A stretch of DNA of 64,000 nt from Schistocephalus solidus (GCA_017591395.1 WEDG01007040.1:62001-126000), one strand, 5' to 3'. Positions 1-11,400 are shown, counted from the first letter of the stretch. Notes: a model not told the origin generated them from the letters alone. A program made the numbers and translations.

Positions 1-738
1 TCCATAGATACCGAGGACATAAGATATTCACTAGCGCCGACCGGAGAACGCTCCCCTGTCGCTTCCTCATATAATCGCCACTGTCTATCTACGCATGTTC
101 TCTAGCATACAGATGCACCGGTCAGTTGCCTCGTGCTTTACCCACCGTCACGTCCACAATTCCAGTCGGTGTCTGGGAGAGGAGCTGTGGGCACATCAAG
201 CGCAAGCAGACCTTCTATTCCTGGGTATAGTTCATGCTAGGAATCAGGCAATTATCGATTTCGAGTGGATGGAGCCTGCTGATATTCATCCCTCGACATC
301 AGCCAATTGCAGGCGTTAAAAAGCTTGCGAACCATGTAATAAGCTCACCAAGCTCACACTGACTGGCTTTCCCGTTATCTCACCTACATTCCGGGGGTCG
401 CGCACACGCCTAGGACAGACTGTGCCCAGAGTTCAGACTACATAAGGGTTAAGCACAGGGTAAACGCCTCCTACTCTTTTTAGTCTCCTGCCCCTAAACT
501 AAACTGGGCCCCAAAACTGTGGTAGTTATGAGGTGCTTCTTGTATCTTAGACAGCACGGGTTTAAGTCGCCTCAGCAGCGCACCCGAAGTCTGCCCCATT
601 TTTATCGCTCGTGATGATGTACCTGTCTATCAGTGTCTGAATTTTGAGCTAGCAAAAATCAAACACAAGAGGATCCAGATGATCCTGTACACCCAGGAGG
701 CCATTGAAGGTTTTGCAGAGACATAAACTATCGCTTAC
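1..738. other. KCC 3'-side intron sequence, nothing recognised
   Basis: Minus-strand continuation after the donor at 738. I searched for the conserved KCC C-terminal block (the RRMH.AV.LN type) and did not see it. No repeat family used elsewhere in the window was recognised here. Confidence 0.5.
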
Positions 739-1020
739 CGGCCCGTGAGGCAAGGAAGCTGTTTCCTCACTGGAAGGCGGGGTGATGAGGAGCTGGAAGA
801 TGGAAGGCTTCTTTGCGGTCTTCCTAGCCAGGATGCTATGCGGAGTGGTGGCAGTCTCCGAGGTACGAGAACAGCGCGCTGCTACATAGTACTCGTCCAT
901 GAGGGCCTGCACATCGTTGCGTGCCTCCACAGTACTCATGCGGAGCTCTCTCATGAGGGCCTGACGTTGTGCCGCTCCAACACTTCGCTGAGCGGCGTAT
1001 GCCGAAATGTCAGAGCTTGG
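739..1020 (-). CDS. kcc: KCC exon: C-terminal helix SSDISAYAAQRS and variable linker
   Basis: Acceptor ttaccttctag before 1020; donor CCG|gtaagc after 739; phase 0 at both ends, 94 codons. It begins PSSDISAYAAQRSV, the counterpart of DSDISAYTYERTL directly after VVEM in other KCCs, then goes through QALMRELRMSTVEARNDVQ and a Ser/Thr-rich, poorly conserved linker (SRTSETATTPHS) that in vertebrates carries regulatory phosphothreonines; whether any site is equivalent cannot be judged. The final conserved block of the family was not found downstream, so at least one more exon should lie beyond position 1. Confidence 0.92.
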
Positions 1021-1157
1021 CTAGAAGGTAATAAGGCAACGGAAGCATTGACTGCCAATATGACGTGGCAGCAATTCGTAGAGCACAACAGAACGGCCAG
1101 CTCAACGAACTTGGAAAAGCGCAAATAAATACAGCAGAGAAGTGACATAACACTTAC

Positions 1158-1459
1158 CAGTTCCACAATTTGCACTTCGGCCGTGATCCGCAGATCGTAG
1201 ATGAAGCGAGTCATCGCATTTTTCAGTACACCCTGAGGGTCCGGTTCACTGGTAACAACAAATACACGCAGATGACATTTGCACCAGACGCGATTGCGCA
1301 GGAGAAGGTACGCCGTCAGGAGAAGAATACCGCCATCGTTTACAATAAACCAAAGGTCCACCGTTCCAGTCAGGGGAGGGCTTGTTGACTCCGGGAAGGA
1401 CTCGATGAATCGGGGCATCAGGACGGCAAGATTGCAGGCCTGTGCAGTTCGCAAGATTG
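1158..1459 (-). CDS. kcc: KCC exon: C-terminal domain, VDLWFIVNDGG
   Basis: Acceptor caatttacttcag before 1459; donor CTG|gtaagt after 1158. Encodes RTAQACNLAVLMPRFIESFP, GTVDLWFIVNDGGILLLTAY, LRVFVVT and FIYDLRITAEVQIVEL. Vertebrate KCCs have (I)DVWWIVHDGG, .MRIFTVAQ and LYHLRI.AEVEVVEM at these places. 302 nt, the longest exon here, phase 1 to 0, open throughout. It is followed by the shortest intron, 137 bp. Confidence 0.95.
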
Positions 1460-1849
1460 CTGAAGTAAATTGAACAAAAAAGGAAAACGGTTGCACGTGT
1501 CCCAGAGTTTCTGTGGCAGGGAAAATTTAAAAGCGGCAATAACAACCACTTTAGGCGTGTCATTAACATAAACTTCGAAATACGTGGAAATGGGCGAGAG
1601 GAATTCGTGCTGTAAAAGTCAGAGTAAGTTAGAATTGCAACCGAAATCAGGTAGATATTCAACATTTGTAGATGATGCATCCTAGGCAAACGCAACACTA
1701 CCACAGGCTACCGTTCGGAGAGGCCACCCACTGACTCAAGCCGCTACCGCACAACCTGGAGGAGGGCTACAAGTTCGACTTCACGAGCATTCGGATAATG
1801 GCGCAATCTGGTAGTAGAACAGGACGGGAGACGCGGCGGAGCTTCAGGT
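1460..1849. other. intron sequence between KCC exon and LINE 5' end, nothing recognised
   Basis: About 390 bases that hold the acceptor pyrimidine tract (1461-1485) and otherwise no feature I can name. The left edge of the LINE is not sharply defined, so part of this may be its 5' leader. Confidence 0.4.
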
Positions 1850-2107
1850 CCTGATAAAAACGCCATAAACAGACATATTGATGTATCAACCTGCTGCCAA
1901 CGTCACGATTGTTGCGATGAACGCCACAAAACTGGATGCTGCTAATAGCTTGATAGGGCTTTATGGCAGGGATAAAAAAAAGGCCAGATCTATCCTATCA
2001 GACAACTGACCGGCACGCACGGTCGTAAAACTCAAACAAACAACAATACCCTCCGTCCTAATCCCCCTCGCCATACCCTCCAGGCTGCTCGGGTGACTCC
2101 ACTCACA

Positions 2108-3321
2108 CTAGCAGCCTGGAATGTTCGTTCCCTTTTAGAAAATCCTAGGAGCAACTGACCGGAACGGAGGACAGCACTAGTCGCTCGGGAACTGGCGCGC
2201 TACAAGGTGGAAATTGCTGCTCTTAGCGACACCCGATTCTTTGAGCAGGGTCAGCTGGAGGAGGTGCGTGCCGGCTACACCTTCTTCTAGAGCGGTCGGC
2301 CAAAGGCAGAGCGACGCGACGCTGGTGTCACTTTTGTCATGCGGAACAACATCGCGGGACGTCTGCCCTGTATGCCGCAGGGTATCAATGATCGCCTGAT
2401 GAGCCTCCGCCTGCCTGTTCGGGGAGACAATGTCACCACCATCATCAGCACCCACGCTCCCCCAATTACGAGCTCTGATGCGGCGAAGGACAAATTCTAC
2501 GAGGACCTGCACGCCTTGCTGGCGACCGTGCAGAGGTGGACAAGTTAATTGTCCTTGGTAACTTCAACGCCCACGTCGGGACGGACCACGCTGCCTGGCA
2601 GGGAGTGCTGGGTCCCCACGGTCTCGGTAGCTGTAACGATAACGGCCTCCTTCTTCTGCGAACGTGTGCGGAACACCGTCTCCTGCTGACCAACACCTTC
2701 TTCCGCCTTCCAAGGCGGGAGAAGGCCACGCGGATGCACCCTCCGTCGCGGCGCTGGCAGCTGCTGAACTATGTTCTCGTCCGGAGGCGAGATCGACAGG
2801 ACGTGCTGGTAACCAAGGTGATCCGCGATACCGATGGTTGGACAGATCACCGCCTCGTCATCTCCCAGATGAGGCTCCGACTGCAACCCGGACGAAGGCC
2901 CCAAGGTAAGTGGCCGCCAGGTAAGTTAAATACTCTTTTGTTAAATTTGCCTGCTCACTGTTTTGATTTCAGAAACCAAATAACCGAGAAATTGGAGAGC
3001 CACAATGCTCCAGATAATAACGGCAAGGTGGAAACACGATGGTGTCAACTGCGAAAGGTCATCAAGTCCACCGCCCTCAAAGTCCTCGGACGCGCACGCC
3101 GTCAACACCAGGACTGGTTTAACGACAATGACGCCGACATCAGCAACTTACTCACGGAGAGGAATGGACTACACAAAGCCTACATGGACCTTCGGACTGA
3201 CGCCACCAAAGCAGCCTTCTTCAGATGTCGGCGCCTTGTACGCCAACGGCTGCGGAAGATGCAGGATGCCTGGATGATCCAACAGGCTGAGGAAATCCAG
3301 GGGTATGCGGACCGCAATTAA
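2108..3321 (+). pseudogene. LINE endonuclease domain, broken
   Basis: Starts at LAAWNVRSLL and runs through [50 protein letters not shown] and [17 protein letters not shown], the order of a LINE AP endonuclease. Defects: TGA at 2155-2157 (Arg codon in relatives), TAG at 2288-2290 (Trp in relatives), a one-base loss near 2530 shifting frame just before KLIVLGNFN, and TAA at 3319-3321 directly before the RT part. The catalytic LGDFN motif reads LGNFN, an Asp-to-Asn change expected to abolish nicking. Transitions of CGA/TGG to stops suggest ageing by C-to-T decay. Confidence 0.85.
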
Positions 3322-4651
3322 ATGAAAAACTTTTTCAAAACCGTCAAGGCCATCTACGGCCCGTGTATCAAGGGGACCGCACCGCTGCTCAGCTCTGACG
3401 GCATAACACTGCAGATAGAGATATCACAAATTCTGAAGCGCTGGGCCGAGCACTTCAGAAGTGTCCTTAATTGCTCATCAGCCATCTCCGAAGCAACCAT
3501 TGGCCGGCTCCCTCAAGTGGACACGAACAATGACCTGAATCTACCACCTTCCCTACTTGAAACCATCCGGGCCGTGCAGCAGATTTCCAGCGGTAAAGCA
3601 CCGGGATCCTACGCAATCCCACCGGAAGTCTACAAGCACGGTGGGCCCCGGCTGATGGCACAATTCACAACACTCTTCCAGGAGATGTGGTGCCAAGGGC
3701 AAGTTCCTCAGGACTTCAAAGACACAACCATCGTCCACCTCTACAAGCGAAAAGGGAACTGACAATTCTGTGATAATCACAGAGGCATATCGTTGCTCAA
3801 CATCGCCGGGAAGATGTTCGCCCGTGTCCTTCTCAATCGTCTGAACGGTCACCTAGAGCAGGGCCTGCTCCCGGAAAGCCAATGTGGCTTCCAACGACCC
3901 CGCGGGACAACCGATATGATCTTTGTCGCCCGCCAGCTACAAGAGAAATGCCAGGAGATGCGAACTCACCTATACACTACCTTCGTGGATCTGACGAAAG
4001 CCTTTGACACGGTGAATCGCGACGGACTGTGGAAAGTCGAGCAAAAATTCGGCTGTCCTGAGCGGTTCACGCACATGGTGCGCCAGCTTCATGATGGGAT
4101 GACAGCGCGCGTCACTGACAACGGGACGGTATCCGAAGCATTCGCAGTGACCAACGGAGTGAAGCAGGCCTGCGTATTGGCTCCCACCCTGTTCAGTCTC
4201 ATGTTCTCAGCTATGCTGATTGGACGCATACCGTGATGAACAGCCTGTGATCCGCATCGCCTATAGAACTGACGGACACCTTCTCAAAAATCGGCGTATG
4301 CAGGCTTCAACGCGCGTGTCTGCGACTACAGTCCATGACTTGCTCTTTGCGGACGACTGCGCCCTTAACACCGTGACGGATGAGGACATTCAAAGGAGTA
4401 TGGACCTCTTCGCCGCAGGCTGCTCCGATTTTGGAGTAACAATCAGTACAGCCAAAACGGTTGTCATGCGCCAGCCGCCACCCAGCGCGGAATACAGTAC
4501 TCACCGAATCAATGTCAACGGTGTTCAATTCGAAAACTTGGAAACCTTCGCTTATCTAGGAAGCACACTGTCACGCAACACGAGAATCGATGACGAGGTT
4601 GCCCAGTGGATCTCCAAAGCCAGTCAGGCCTTCGGCCGGAGCAGAGACTAG
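3322..4651 (+). pseudogene. LINE reverse transcriptase domain, broken
   Basis: Opens KNFFKTVKAIYGPCIKG and contains the RT core: SSGKAPGSYAIPPEVYK, RGISLLNIAGKMFARVLLNR, motif A in FVDLTKAFDTVNRDGLW, motif B in NGVKQACVLAPTLFS (usual GVKQGC), motif C FADD in HDLLFADDCAL, and YLGSTLS. TGA at 3760-3762 interrupts before QFCDNHRG; an extra T near 4214 shifts frame at SAMLIGRIP (relatives: SAMLMDAYR). Near 4640 the sequence jumps from AFGR to the GAET segment; compared with relatives about 40 codons are missing. Confidence 0.87.
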
Positions 4652-5921
4652 AACCGTATACTTAAACCAAGCCAGGAAGCTGAATCACTTTCATCTCGGC
4701 TGCCTCCGCAGAATACTGAAGCTGAGATGGCAAGACACGATCCCGGACACGGAAGTCCTGGAGCGGACCGGAATCCTCAGCATCCACGCCATGCTGAGGC
4801 AAGTGCAACTGCGACGGAGCGGCCACCTGGTAAGAATGGACGACGAGCGACTACCCAAACGACTTTTCTACGGAGATGTCGTTACGGGTGCTCACCGACA
4901 GGGAGGTCAAAAAGGACGCTACAAGGACATTAAAGAAATCGCTGAAGCAACTGAAAATCAACCCGGCGACCTCGGAGGACTTCGCCCAGGATAGACCGGC
5001 ATGGAGAAGATCAGTGAAGACTGGTTCAGCAATCTATGAGGCCAAACGGATCGCCACCGCCAAGGCCAAAAGAGCGGCACGAGAGCCACCAGCGCCCCGG
5101 ACCAACACCGTCGATGCCCGGGCCCTGCCAACATGCCCACGCTGTCAACGCATCTTCCACGCGCGAATCGGCCTGGTTGGACATCTTCGGACGCAATGCA
5201 CCAACAATCCGACCATTCCAACTTCTGCGTCAAATTCTGCCAACCCTCCTTCAGACTCACATACCCTCACTCCTGGCATCAATTCCATTACTTCCACCAT
5301 CATAGAGACCACATCCCAAAACTCATCGCCTGTTACTCCCACCACCACCTTCGCCTTCACTACCACCACCACCATCAGCGATGGGGACTCTCCTAAACTG
5401 TCTTCAATGAGACCGTACAATCACCTCACGCATCGGCCTGGCCGGTCACTTGCGAATCCATCGTACATAGACTGGCGAACCAATGCCTGGATCACAAACA
5501 AACAGCAGAGATCGCCGTCTCCACTGCCCTCACTGTCTTCGCGCATTCACTCATCGCATGGGTCTATTTGGTCACATGTGCATCCATGACCGCGGAATTA
5601 ACCGCGATGCCGACAACACCGATACCCTATGCACACCCTTCGCTCCTGCCATTCTTACCGCCACTGCCACCCTCACTACAAAGAACGATATCGCCCCAGC
5701 CTATACCGATTTCTCCTTTCCCACTCTGCGCCCGCAACTTCAACTCACGCATCAGCCTAGTCGGTCACCTGCGAATCCATCGCAGGGAGGCTGGTGAACC
5801 AGTGCCTGGGGCTCCGACATACAGTCGCCGCGCCCGCCTCCACTGCCCTCACTGCTCCCGCACATTTGCACACAGCATGGGCCTATTAGGACACATGCGC
5901 ATCCACGACAACCTGCGGTAA
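4652..5921 (+). pseudogene. LINE C-terminal region with C2H2 zinc fingers, broken
   Basis: After the internal deletion the chain resumes ([38 protein letters not shown]), shifts frame near 4920, continues KTGSAIYEAKRIATAKAKRA and reaches C2H2 fingers: CPRCQRIFHARIGLVGHLRT at about 5130, remnants around 5400-5580 (HCPHCLRAFTHRMGLFGHM in another frame), and HCPHCSRTFAHSMGLLGHMR at about 5842-5900, followed by TAA near 5921. Linker segments are rich in Thr/Ser/Pro. Frameshifts near 5390 and 5570 separate the fingers. The C2H2 tail is unusual for a LINE and may bind target DNA or template RNA (inference). Confidence 0.85.
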
Positions 5922-5999
5922 ACCACCGGAGGCTAAGCCACATCCGCGCACACCATCTACACTAATACATAGACAACACCCTCTCAATCATCATAATGT

Positions 6000-6760
6000 T
6001 CCTGATAAAATCACGGCTTTCTAGAAACCGTAGCTTGGAAGGCTGTCAATCTGACGCTTACACCAGACCACGCCGTCGGCCCAGTGTATGTGTGTCGAGT
6101 GCCTGACCAGTGGTCTAGGAGTCAGACGAAACTGGCTCCTCCATATCCCCTGAGTAAGTAAATCCTGGTGTGTGCGTTATGGGGGCCAGGTCGTGCTGTG
6201 GCGCGCGAAGACGGGTTCGCCAACCCGTCAGCCAATGCGCCCACTCCCACCTCAGATAACTGACTGGCTCGGACAGGGGTTTGACTGTGGTGGTGGGGAG
6301 AGAGTGAGGTCGACGGCTCAGCGCATGTTCCTCACTATAACAATCTGACGCGCTTGAAACTATCACGGTGCGCTAAAAGCCGTGGCTTGGAAGGTTGCCA
6401 ACTGACGGGATAACTCGAACCGCGTGGTCAGCCTAATGTGCGTTTTGTGTGGAGTGGCTGACTGGCGGACTGAGAGTCAGGCTGCAATGGCTCCTTCTTA
6501 ATGTGGCCTTTATGGCAATCCCACTCCGTGGGATCCGAGTCAGGTGTGGTGGTACGCCCAGGCACGGCTCCGGCCATACCAGACACCTGCACCCTCTCCC
6601 ATCTCCGGTTTTCTTGACTCTGTCTTGACACCGGGCTCAGGTGGGGGAGGAGGAGAGAGGTGCGGTAGCTGCAGTGCAAGGCTACTATCACTTTAAACGT
6701 AATCACACCCAAGTCACCGTCCCTGCACCAACCTTCCATCGAGCATACGGTGGACCTAAT
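6000..6760 (+). repeat. Composite repeat copy 1: B-B'-A blocks
   Basis: Two B blocks (about 6022-6145 and 6365-6500), each with a CCGTAGCTTGGAAGG or GCCGTGGCTTGGAAGG start and a GACTGAGAGTCAGGCTG-type segment, are followed by an A block (about 6535-6760) with TCTTGACTCTGTCTTGACAC, a GGAGGAGGAG purine stretch and CTATCACTTTAAAC. The same B-B'-A order recurs at 15947-16565, so this looks like one dispersed element rather than chance neighbours. No protein match; class unknown. Confidence 0.7.
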
Positions 6761-6989
6761 CGAAATCGATGGTCAAACTGTCGTGCGTACATGTGTGCCC
6801 CCTAAACGGGCCGCTTGATAGATGCGCTGTACCAACATGGGGGCGAAATCAGGATACAGCAGCCGGTATTATTGAAGGATGTGGTCCCGTAACAAATGCC
6901 GAACATGCGGGTTCCGCATGCCCAACCTGGGCGTGCGTAAGTGCAGGCTCATGCCACAGAATGCACTGTTGCCATTTATGGCTACGGTG

Positions 6990-7600
6990 GGATATTATTC
7001 ACCTGCGCCTGACCCCGCCTAGGGTCTTCCTGACTATGTCTTGAAACCGGGCACAGGCGGGTAAGGGAAGAAAGAATGCGGTAGATGCAGCGCCAGTAAT
7101 CTATCACTTTAAACTAAATCACGCGCAATACACCGTACCTGCACCACCCTGCTGCGGAGCGTACTGTGGACCTCGTCAAAATCGACGATCGAACTATCGT
7201 GTGTTTGACCCTCTTGTGGTTGCGACGAGTGCTCTCTGGCCTTCTGAACGTGTCGCGTGGTAGATGCACCGGACCAAAACGAAGGCTAGATAAGGACACG
7301 GCAGGCATTAGTCAGGTTACGCTCCCATAACGAACGCTGAACAGAGGGATGGGGCGTGGTGGGACGCGCGGGTGCAGGCTCACGCTGCGTCAGATGACGC
7401 CTCTGGTTTTCCTGACCTTGTCTTGACAACAAAAACAGATGGGTGGTGCATGAGAGAGAAATAGTGCGGTAGATGCAGCGGAAGTCTAATATCAATACGC
7501 TCAAGTGACCGTCCCAGCACCACCGAGCTGCGCAGAACGCGGCGGACCCCTTCAGAGTAACACGGAAGAACTGTCGTCGGCCGCAACGATCGGAGTACCA
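6990..7600 (+). repeat. A-block repeats, two more diverged copies
   Basis: Copies at about 6990-7310 and 7340-7600 repeat the A-block sequence: TCTTCCTGACTATGTCTTGA, GATGCAGCG, CTATCACTTTAAACTAAATC, a GCACCACC...GCGGAGCG segment and the AATCGACGATCGAACTATCG segment. Together with the A block at 6535-6760 they make a head-to-tail run of three. Confidence 0.7.
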
Positions 7601-8009
7601 GGACGAGGTTGAGTTTTGGTAGTGGGGAAACGCCAGGAACATAACCGAGAGACAAGCGAATTTCACTGTGAAAAGCCGCTTGCTTAATGTTCTTTAGTTG
7701 TGAATACTAGGGGCACATAATCACCTGGGAGGCCACCTGCCGCCACAGTGAAAGTAAATTCATGGCGCGCTTGTTGGAGCACGGTAGGTCAGCTCCGTGT
7801 TAAAGTCCAAGGCAATGCCAGCTACCGACACCAGTAGCAGGAACCAGTCCCGCGAAGCTCTTGTGATGAATGGACTATAGAGCTCAAACCACGCGTAGTC
7901 GAGACTGCACAAGACAAAAAAGATGCCAACCGCTTGGAAAAACCTGCCTTTGGGATACCTTTAAGTACTTCACTCCACTGGCGGCGAAAGCAATTCTCTC
8001 TTTAGCGTC

Positions 8010-8330
8010 TTCACTTTGAAGAAGCAGGTGTGGCGGCTTGCATAGGAGCGGCTCCGGCCACGCCAGCCACCTGCGCCCTCGTCATGGAGGTGGGGAGGAG
8101 GAGAAGGAGGAAGAGAAGGAGGAGGAGGAGGAGGAGGAGGAAGAAGAAGAGGAGGAGAATGTGTAGTGGATGCAGCGGAAGTTTAATCTCACTATACCCT
8201 ACTTCACGTGCAAGCCACCGCCCCCACACCAAATTTCTGTGGCATCAGTCGATATTTCGCTCTCACCGATTGGCCGCAGCCGGACCAACCCAAGCGGATG
8301 CACTTTCACCGGCATTTGCCCGTGGAAAGC
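8010..8330 (+). repeat. A-block repeat copy with expanded GGA tract
   Basis: Recognisable A-block sequence (GGAGCGGCTCCGGCCACGCC, CACCTGCGCCCTC, then GTAGTGGATGCAGCGGAAG and CGTGCAAGCCACCG). Its purine stretch is expanded into a microsatellite at about 8088-8160. Confidence 0.68.
8088..8160 (+). repeat. GGA/GAA polypurine microsatellite
   Basis: About 70 bases of almost uninterrupted G and A built on GGA and AGG units inside an A-block repeat. Such polypurine mirror tracts can form triplex DNA (general knowledge). Confidence 0.9.
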
Positions 8331-8699
8331 GCTTTTTGCAACTGCTTGCCGAGCTTTCCGTACGCTAATTTGCTTCAGTAACAGGTTGCCTAACCTTATC
8401 TGTATTTCCTGACCTGTGATTTGGGAAGTATCGTTTATCGACTCATAGCACTTTTTGACGTCTTCACTATCCTCCTCGACAATCAGGCGCAGGCAGGGGT
8501 CAGGACCACGTTCGGTTTATACTGGGATACGCTGAGCAGCCGGATTTCCGACCGCCTAGGTCGGATAAAAATATCTTAAGAATCCCACAGGCCCATAATT
8601 CCGCAGCTGAGTGATGCAAAAAGTAGTAAAAGCTAATCTTGTCTAAGTATTTGATAGCAGAAGTTAAAAAAGAGTGATGTCACAAAGACAGTATCTTAC
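8331..8699. other. intron sequence, nothing recognised
   Basis: Contains the region just downstream of the KCC exon donor at 8699. No repeat family or coding signal identified. Confidence 0.4.
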
Positions 8700-8812
8700 A
8701 GGCAAACTGGAGGACCTTCTGATGATCGGCTGTGTTGTCCTCTCGCCAGCGGTCAGGGTAAGAGAGCAGCACCGTATTGTGACGTAGGTTGCCCAGACCT
8801 GCACACTGCGCT
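8700..8812 (-). CDS. kcc: KCC exon: C-terminal domain, GLGNLRHNTVLL
   Basis: A strong acceptor (run of T then ccttttgcag) before 8812 and donor T|gtaaga after 8700. Reads AQCAGLGNLRHNTVLLSYP, then DRWRED and VLQFA, equal to the family GLGG(L/M)KHNTVLM.WP..W. 113 nt, phases 2 and 1. It joins the next exon as FA-S-ILRTA. It is too short to be picked up as an open reading frame by length alone; I found it by looking for the missing segment between the neighbouring exons. Confidence 0.93.
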
Positions 8813-10690
8813 CTGCAAAAGGCAAAAAAAGTAATAGAACGTCTTGAAAGGAAATAGCCTTGAGACTAAAGTATGGATATGAGAGAAGGCGATTCCCGAA
8901 CCGACTGTGTTGGCGATAACGAATCCGCGACTGCGAATATTCGTACGGAGAGAACTGTAAGTCAGTAAAACCGGCGAGTTAAATTGCCAGGTAGAAAAAA
9001 AAACACACGAGGAGCGCCGAGTTGGGGAACATTCAGTCACATCTGGAGGCAGTAAGGTGCTGGTTGTGGTAAATAACTTGTCGACTTCTACGAAATTTAT
9101 GTGGGTGATTCCTTCAATCCAGGATTTTATTTTTGTTAGCAATGGATAACACACAAATACACAGAGGGTGCGGCTTAGAGCCTGCGGCAGTTGAACATGG
9201 CGCCAAAGAAGCTCCCTTCCCTTGATCCGTGTTCGTCCACCCCGGCCAATAGATACTGGCGTCGGCGCGAGAACAAGGGGAGGGGGTAAGGATCAGTTAC
9301 CAGCGCCCACACGTTTGGCACACGGTGAACAGCTCTCAACGCAGCAACTGTCACACACTGGAGTGCTTTGCACCAAAGGAAATATTTACGGCTGAATATC
9401 TGGAAGGGTTCCCAAATCACTGTAAAAGACAGAGAACAGAGAGGCTGTGGATGCATTACCTATTCACAGAAAACTGAGAACCTGAAGAAGTATACGGGGA
9501 AGTAAGAAGAGAAGATAATGAGCTCTAGCTTTTAAGGAAGAAGAGTGCGTATGAAACCGGTATGAACTGCTTTGTTGAAGAAACCGAAGTGAAGATGAAG
9601 TCCAGGGCGGGAATGAGGGAGCTTTGAACAAAGGGTACTTTCGGTTGAAAGGTACTTCGATTCCTAAAGTAGCAGTTCAGAAAGGCTTCGCAACATCCAG
9701 AATGAAACATGTTGATTCCATCGTAAAAGATCCCTGGGGTTCGCAGGATTAATTAGCTAGCTTGGAGGTGGAATCGTAAACAGACTAGAATCACCAGCAG
9801 CTCATGGAAACAAAAGACCCGTTTCCAAGCTTGAAAAAAACCCGACGCAGGCTACAAGGCCGAATCACATCCTGCTGAATCCAATTATACTAGTGAGATT
9901 AATAGCCGAGTTCAGGAGAGAGTAGACAAATCCGATTTTTCTCCGGAAGGTTCATTCGATTATCCACTCCAGGACTAAGTTTACACTCGAATGCGTCTAA
10001 AAGCCAGCAGGGATGACTGAATTTCACGCGATCCGTGGGAAGCATTGCTTTATAACGGCGACTAAGCTCACCGAAATATGGAACGACAGTCCGTTTACTA
10101 GGGTAGTTAAAGGTAACCTCCACCACCCCCGACAGAGGAGCATTAAATATCCCTTAATTTGCAAGTCTCCATAAGAAGCTGGTTCGTAGAAGCGGGGTGA
10201 GGTAAATAAAAGATGTCCGCGCCTGATACAGCATGGGTCAGCTCTCAAAAGGGTGAAACATGAATAAGCATATGCAATGCAGGTAACCTTCAATTGGATT
10301 ACGATAGTAATGCCGACTTCGATACTAGCAGTATGCAGGCAACTAGAAGGAGCTAGTGCTAGAAGGGGGGCAAACCGTGACTGTAAAGAGCAGTTATCCT
10401 AACAATGAAACTAGAATCAGATAAAATGGTAAAGTTATTACAGTCTACATCGACTGCTGGAGGACATTGAGAACGGGTCCTAAAAGTGCCACGATAATGT
10501 CCTGCTAAGGCTTTCTGGCAGCTGCCTCGTGCAAATTATTGAAAAAAGAATTACAATTACTGCTGGTTCTCCAAAAGAGTAGATTTTCCAAAGCACGAAT
10601 GTTGCTCTAAAATCCGTTTCGGCAGAACAAGGATATAGGAGCCTTTCTATTTCGGAGGCACTGTACCAACATCCTGGGAGATTAGGATTA
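8813..10690. other. intron sequence, nothing recognised
   Basis: Almost 1.9 kb with only scattered short chance open frames. No domain, SINE box, inverted repeat or family member seen. Confidence 0.4.
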
Positions 10691-11400
10691 TTATCAAGCC
10701 AGGAGTAAGGTTAAAGTCAGGGTTAGGGTTGAGGGTTTTGGTTAATTTTAGGGTTAGTATTAAGATTAGCTCCTTTGGCGCAGTTGTGAAAAACTCCGCA
10801 GACTCGGTGGGGTTCGAACCCACGACAGCAAAGGGATGGCTTTAGTACACACAGTCATACAAGCAACAGGAATGTCGGAAAACACGATCCCATAAAGGGG
10901 CGGTAAGTCGATAAAATCTGTAAAAACCCCTATTAATTGTGCCCGGTAGTCATTTTGTGAATTCTGGATTTATTGCTTGCGAAATCCCGCTTCTACAGTC
11001 AGCTTACTGTATCAGAATGGGTAGATTCCATACATTACAGTAGGCTTGGCGGGTAACTTGACCCCTGTGTGTTTAAACTTACGGCTACTGATGGGACCTC
11101 GTAGCTCAGGGGGCCAGAACGGTGGCTGTAATAAAGCCTTCCCTCTGTTGTCGTGTTTTCGAATCTCACCGAGGCCTCCAAATTTTTCAAAACTGGGTCA
11201 AATGAAGTATCCATCTCTGCCAAATCTTCTATTAAGATAAGTGTTGCGGTTAAGGCTATAACTCGATAATATTTACCCTTCCTGGAATTTTCTACACGGC
11301 CATCTGTACTATCGGGGGATGGAGGCCCGTATTCCAGTTGTTTACCCCAACTTCCTCAACACTGTCTTAACTGCATCATAGATGTAGTACTTTGTGTAAC
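10690..11400. repeat. SINE-1 cluster with telomere-like stretch
   Basis: Begins with a degenerate GGTTAGGGTTGAGGG tract (10700-10770). A tRNA-like head in minus orientation (box B GGTTCGAACCC, about 10795-10860) is followed by a plus-oriented tRNA-like head at about 11095-11178 (box A CGTAGCTCAGG, box B-like TTTTCGAATCTC) with a 3' body reaching 11235. A comparable arrangement occurs at 43720-44000. I read these as tRNA-derived SINEs, not functional tRNAs. Confidence 0.65.

Larger units (their letters stand above)
1850..5990 (+). mobile_element. Near full-length zinc-finger LINE (non-LTR retrotransposon), inactive
   Basis: One element read on the plus strand in the order: 5' leader, apurinic-type endonuclease (about 2108-2900), reverse transcriptase (about 3322-4650), C-terminal region, then C2H2 zinc fingers (about 5130-5921), stop at about 5921 and a short 3' tail ending near 5990 with a TGATAAAATC-like end. 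It resembles the abundant endonuclease/reverse-transcriptase genes of diphyllobothriid tapeworms (recall). The copy is dead: at least four in-frame stops, several one-base shifts and an internal deletion. It lies antisense to the KCC gene inside the intron 1460-8699. Clade is probably RTE-like; not settled. Confidence 0.88.

Noticed and set aside
10700..10770. Interstitial telomere (TTAGGG-like repeats)
   Set aside because: Units are too irregular, and equivalent tracts elsewhere in the window lie inside inverted-repeat elements.
11095..11178. Functional tRNA gene
   Set aside because: Box A and B are present but the stem complementarity is poor, the head is followed by a repeated non-tRNA body, and similar copies occur at 43876; this is a SINE.
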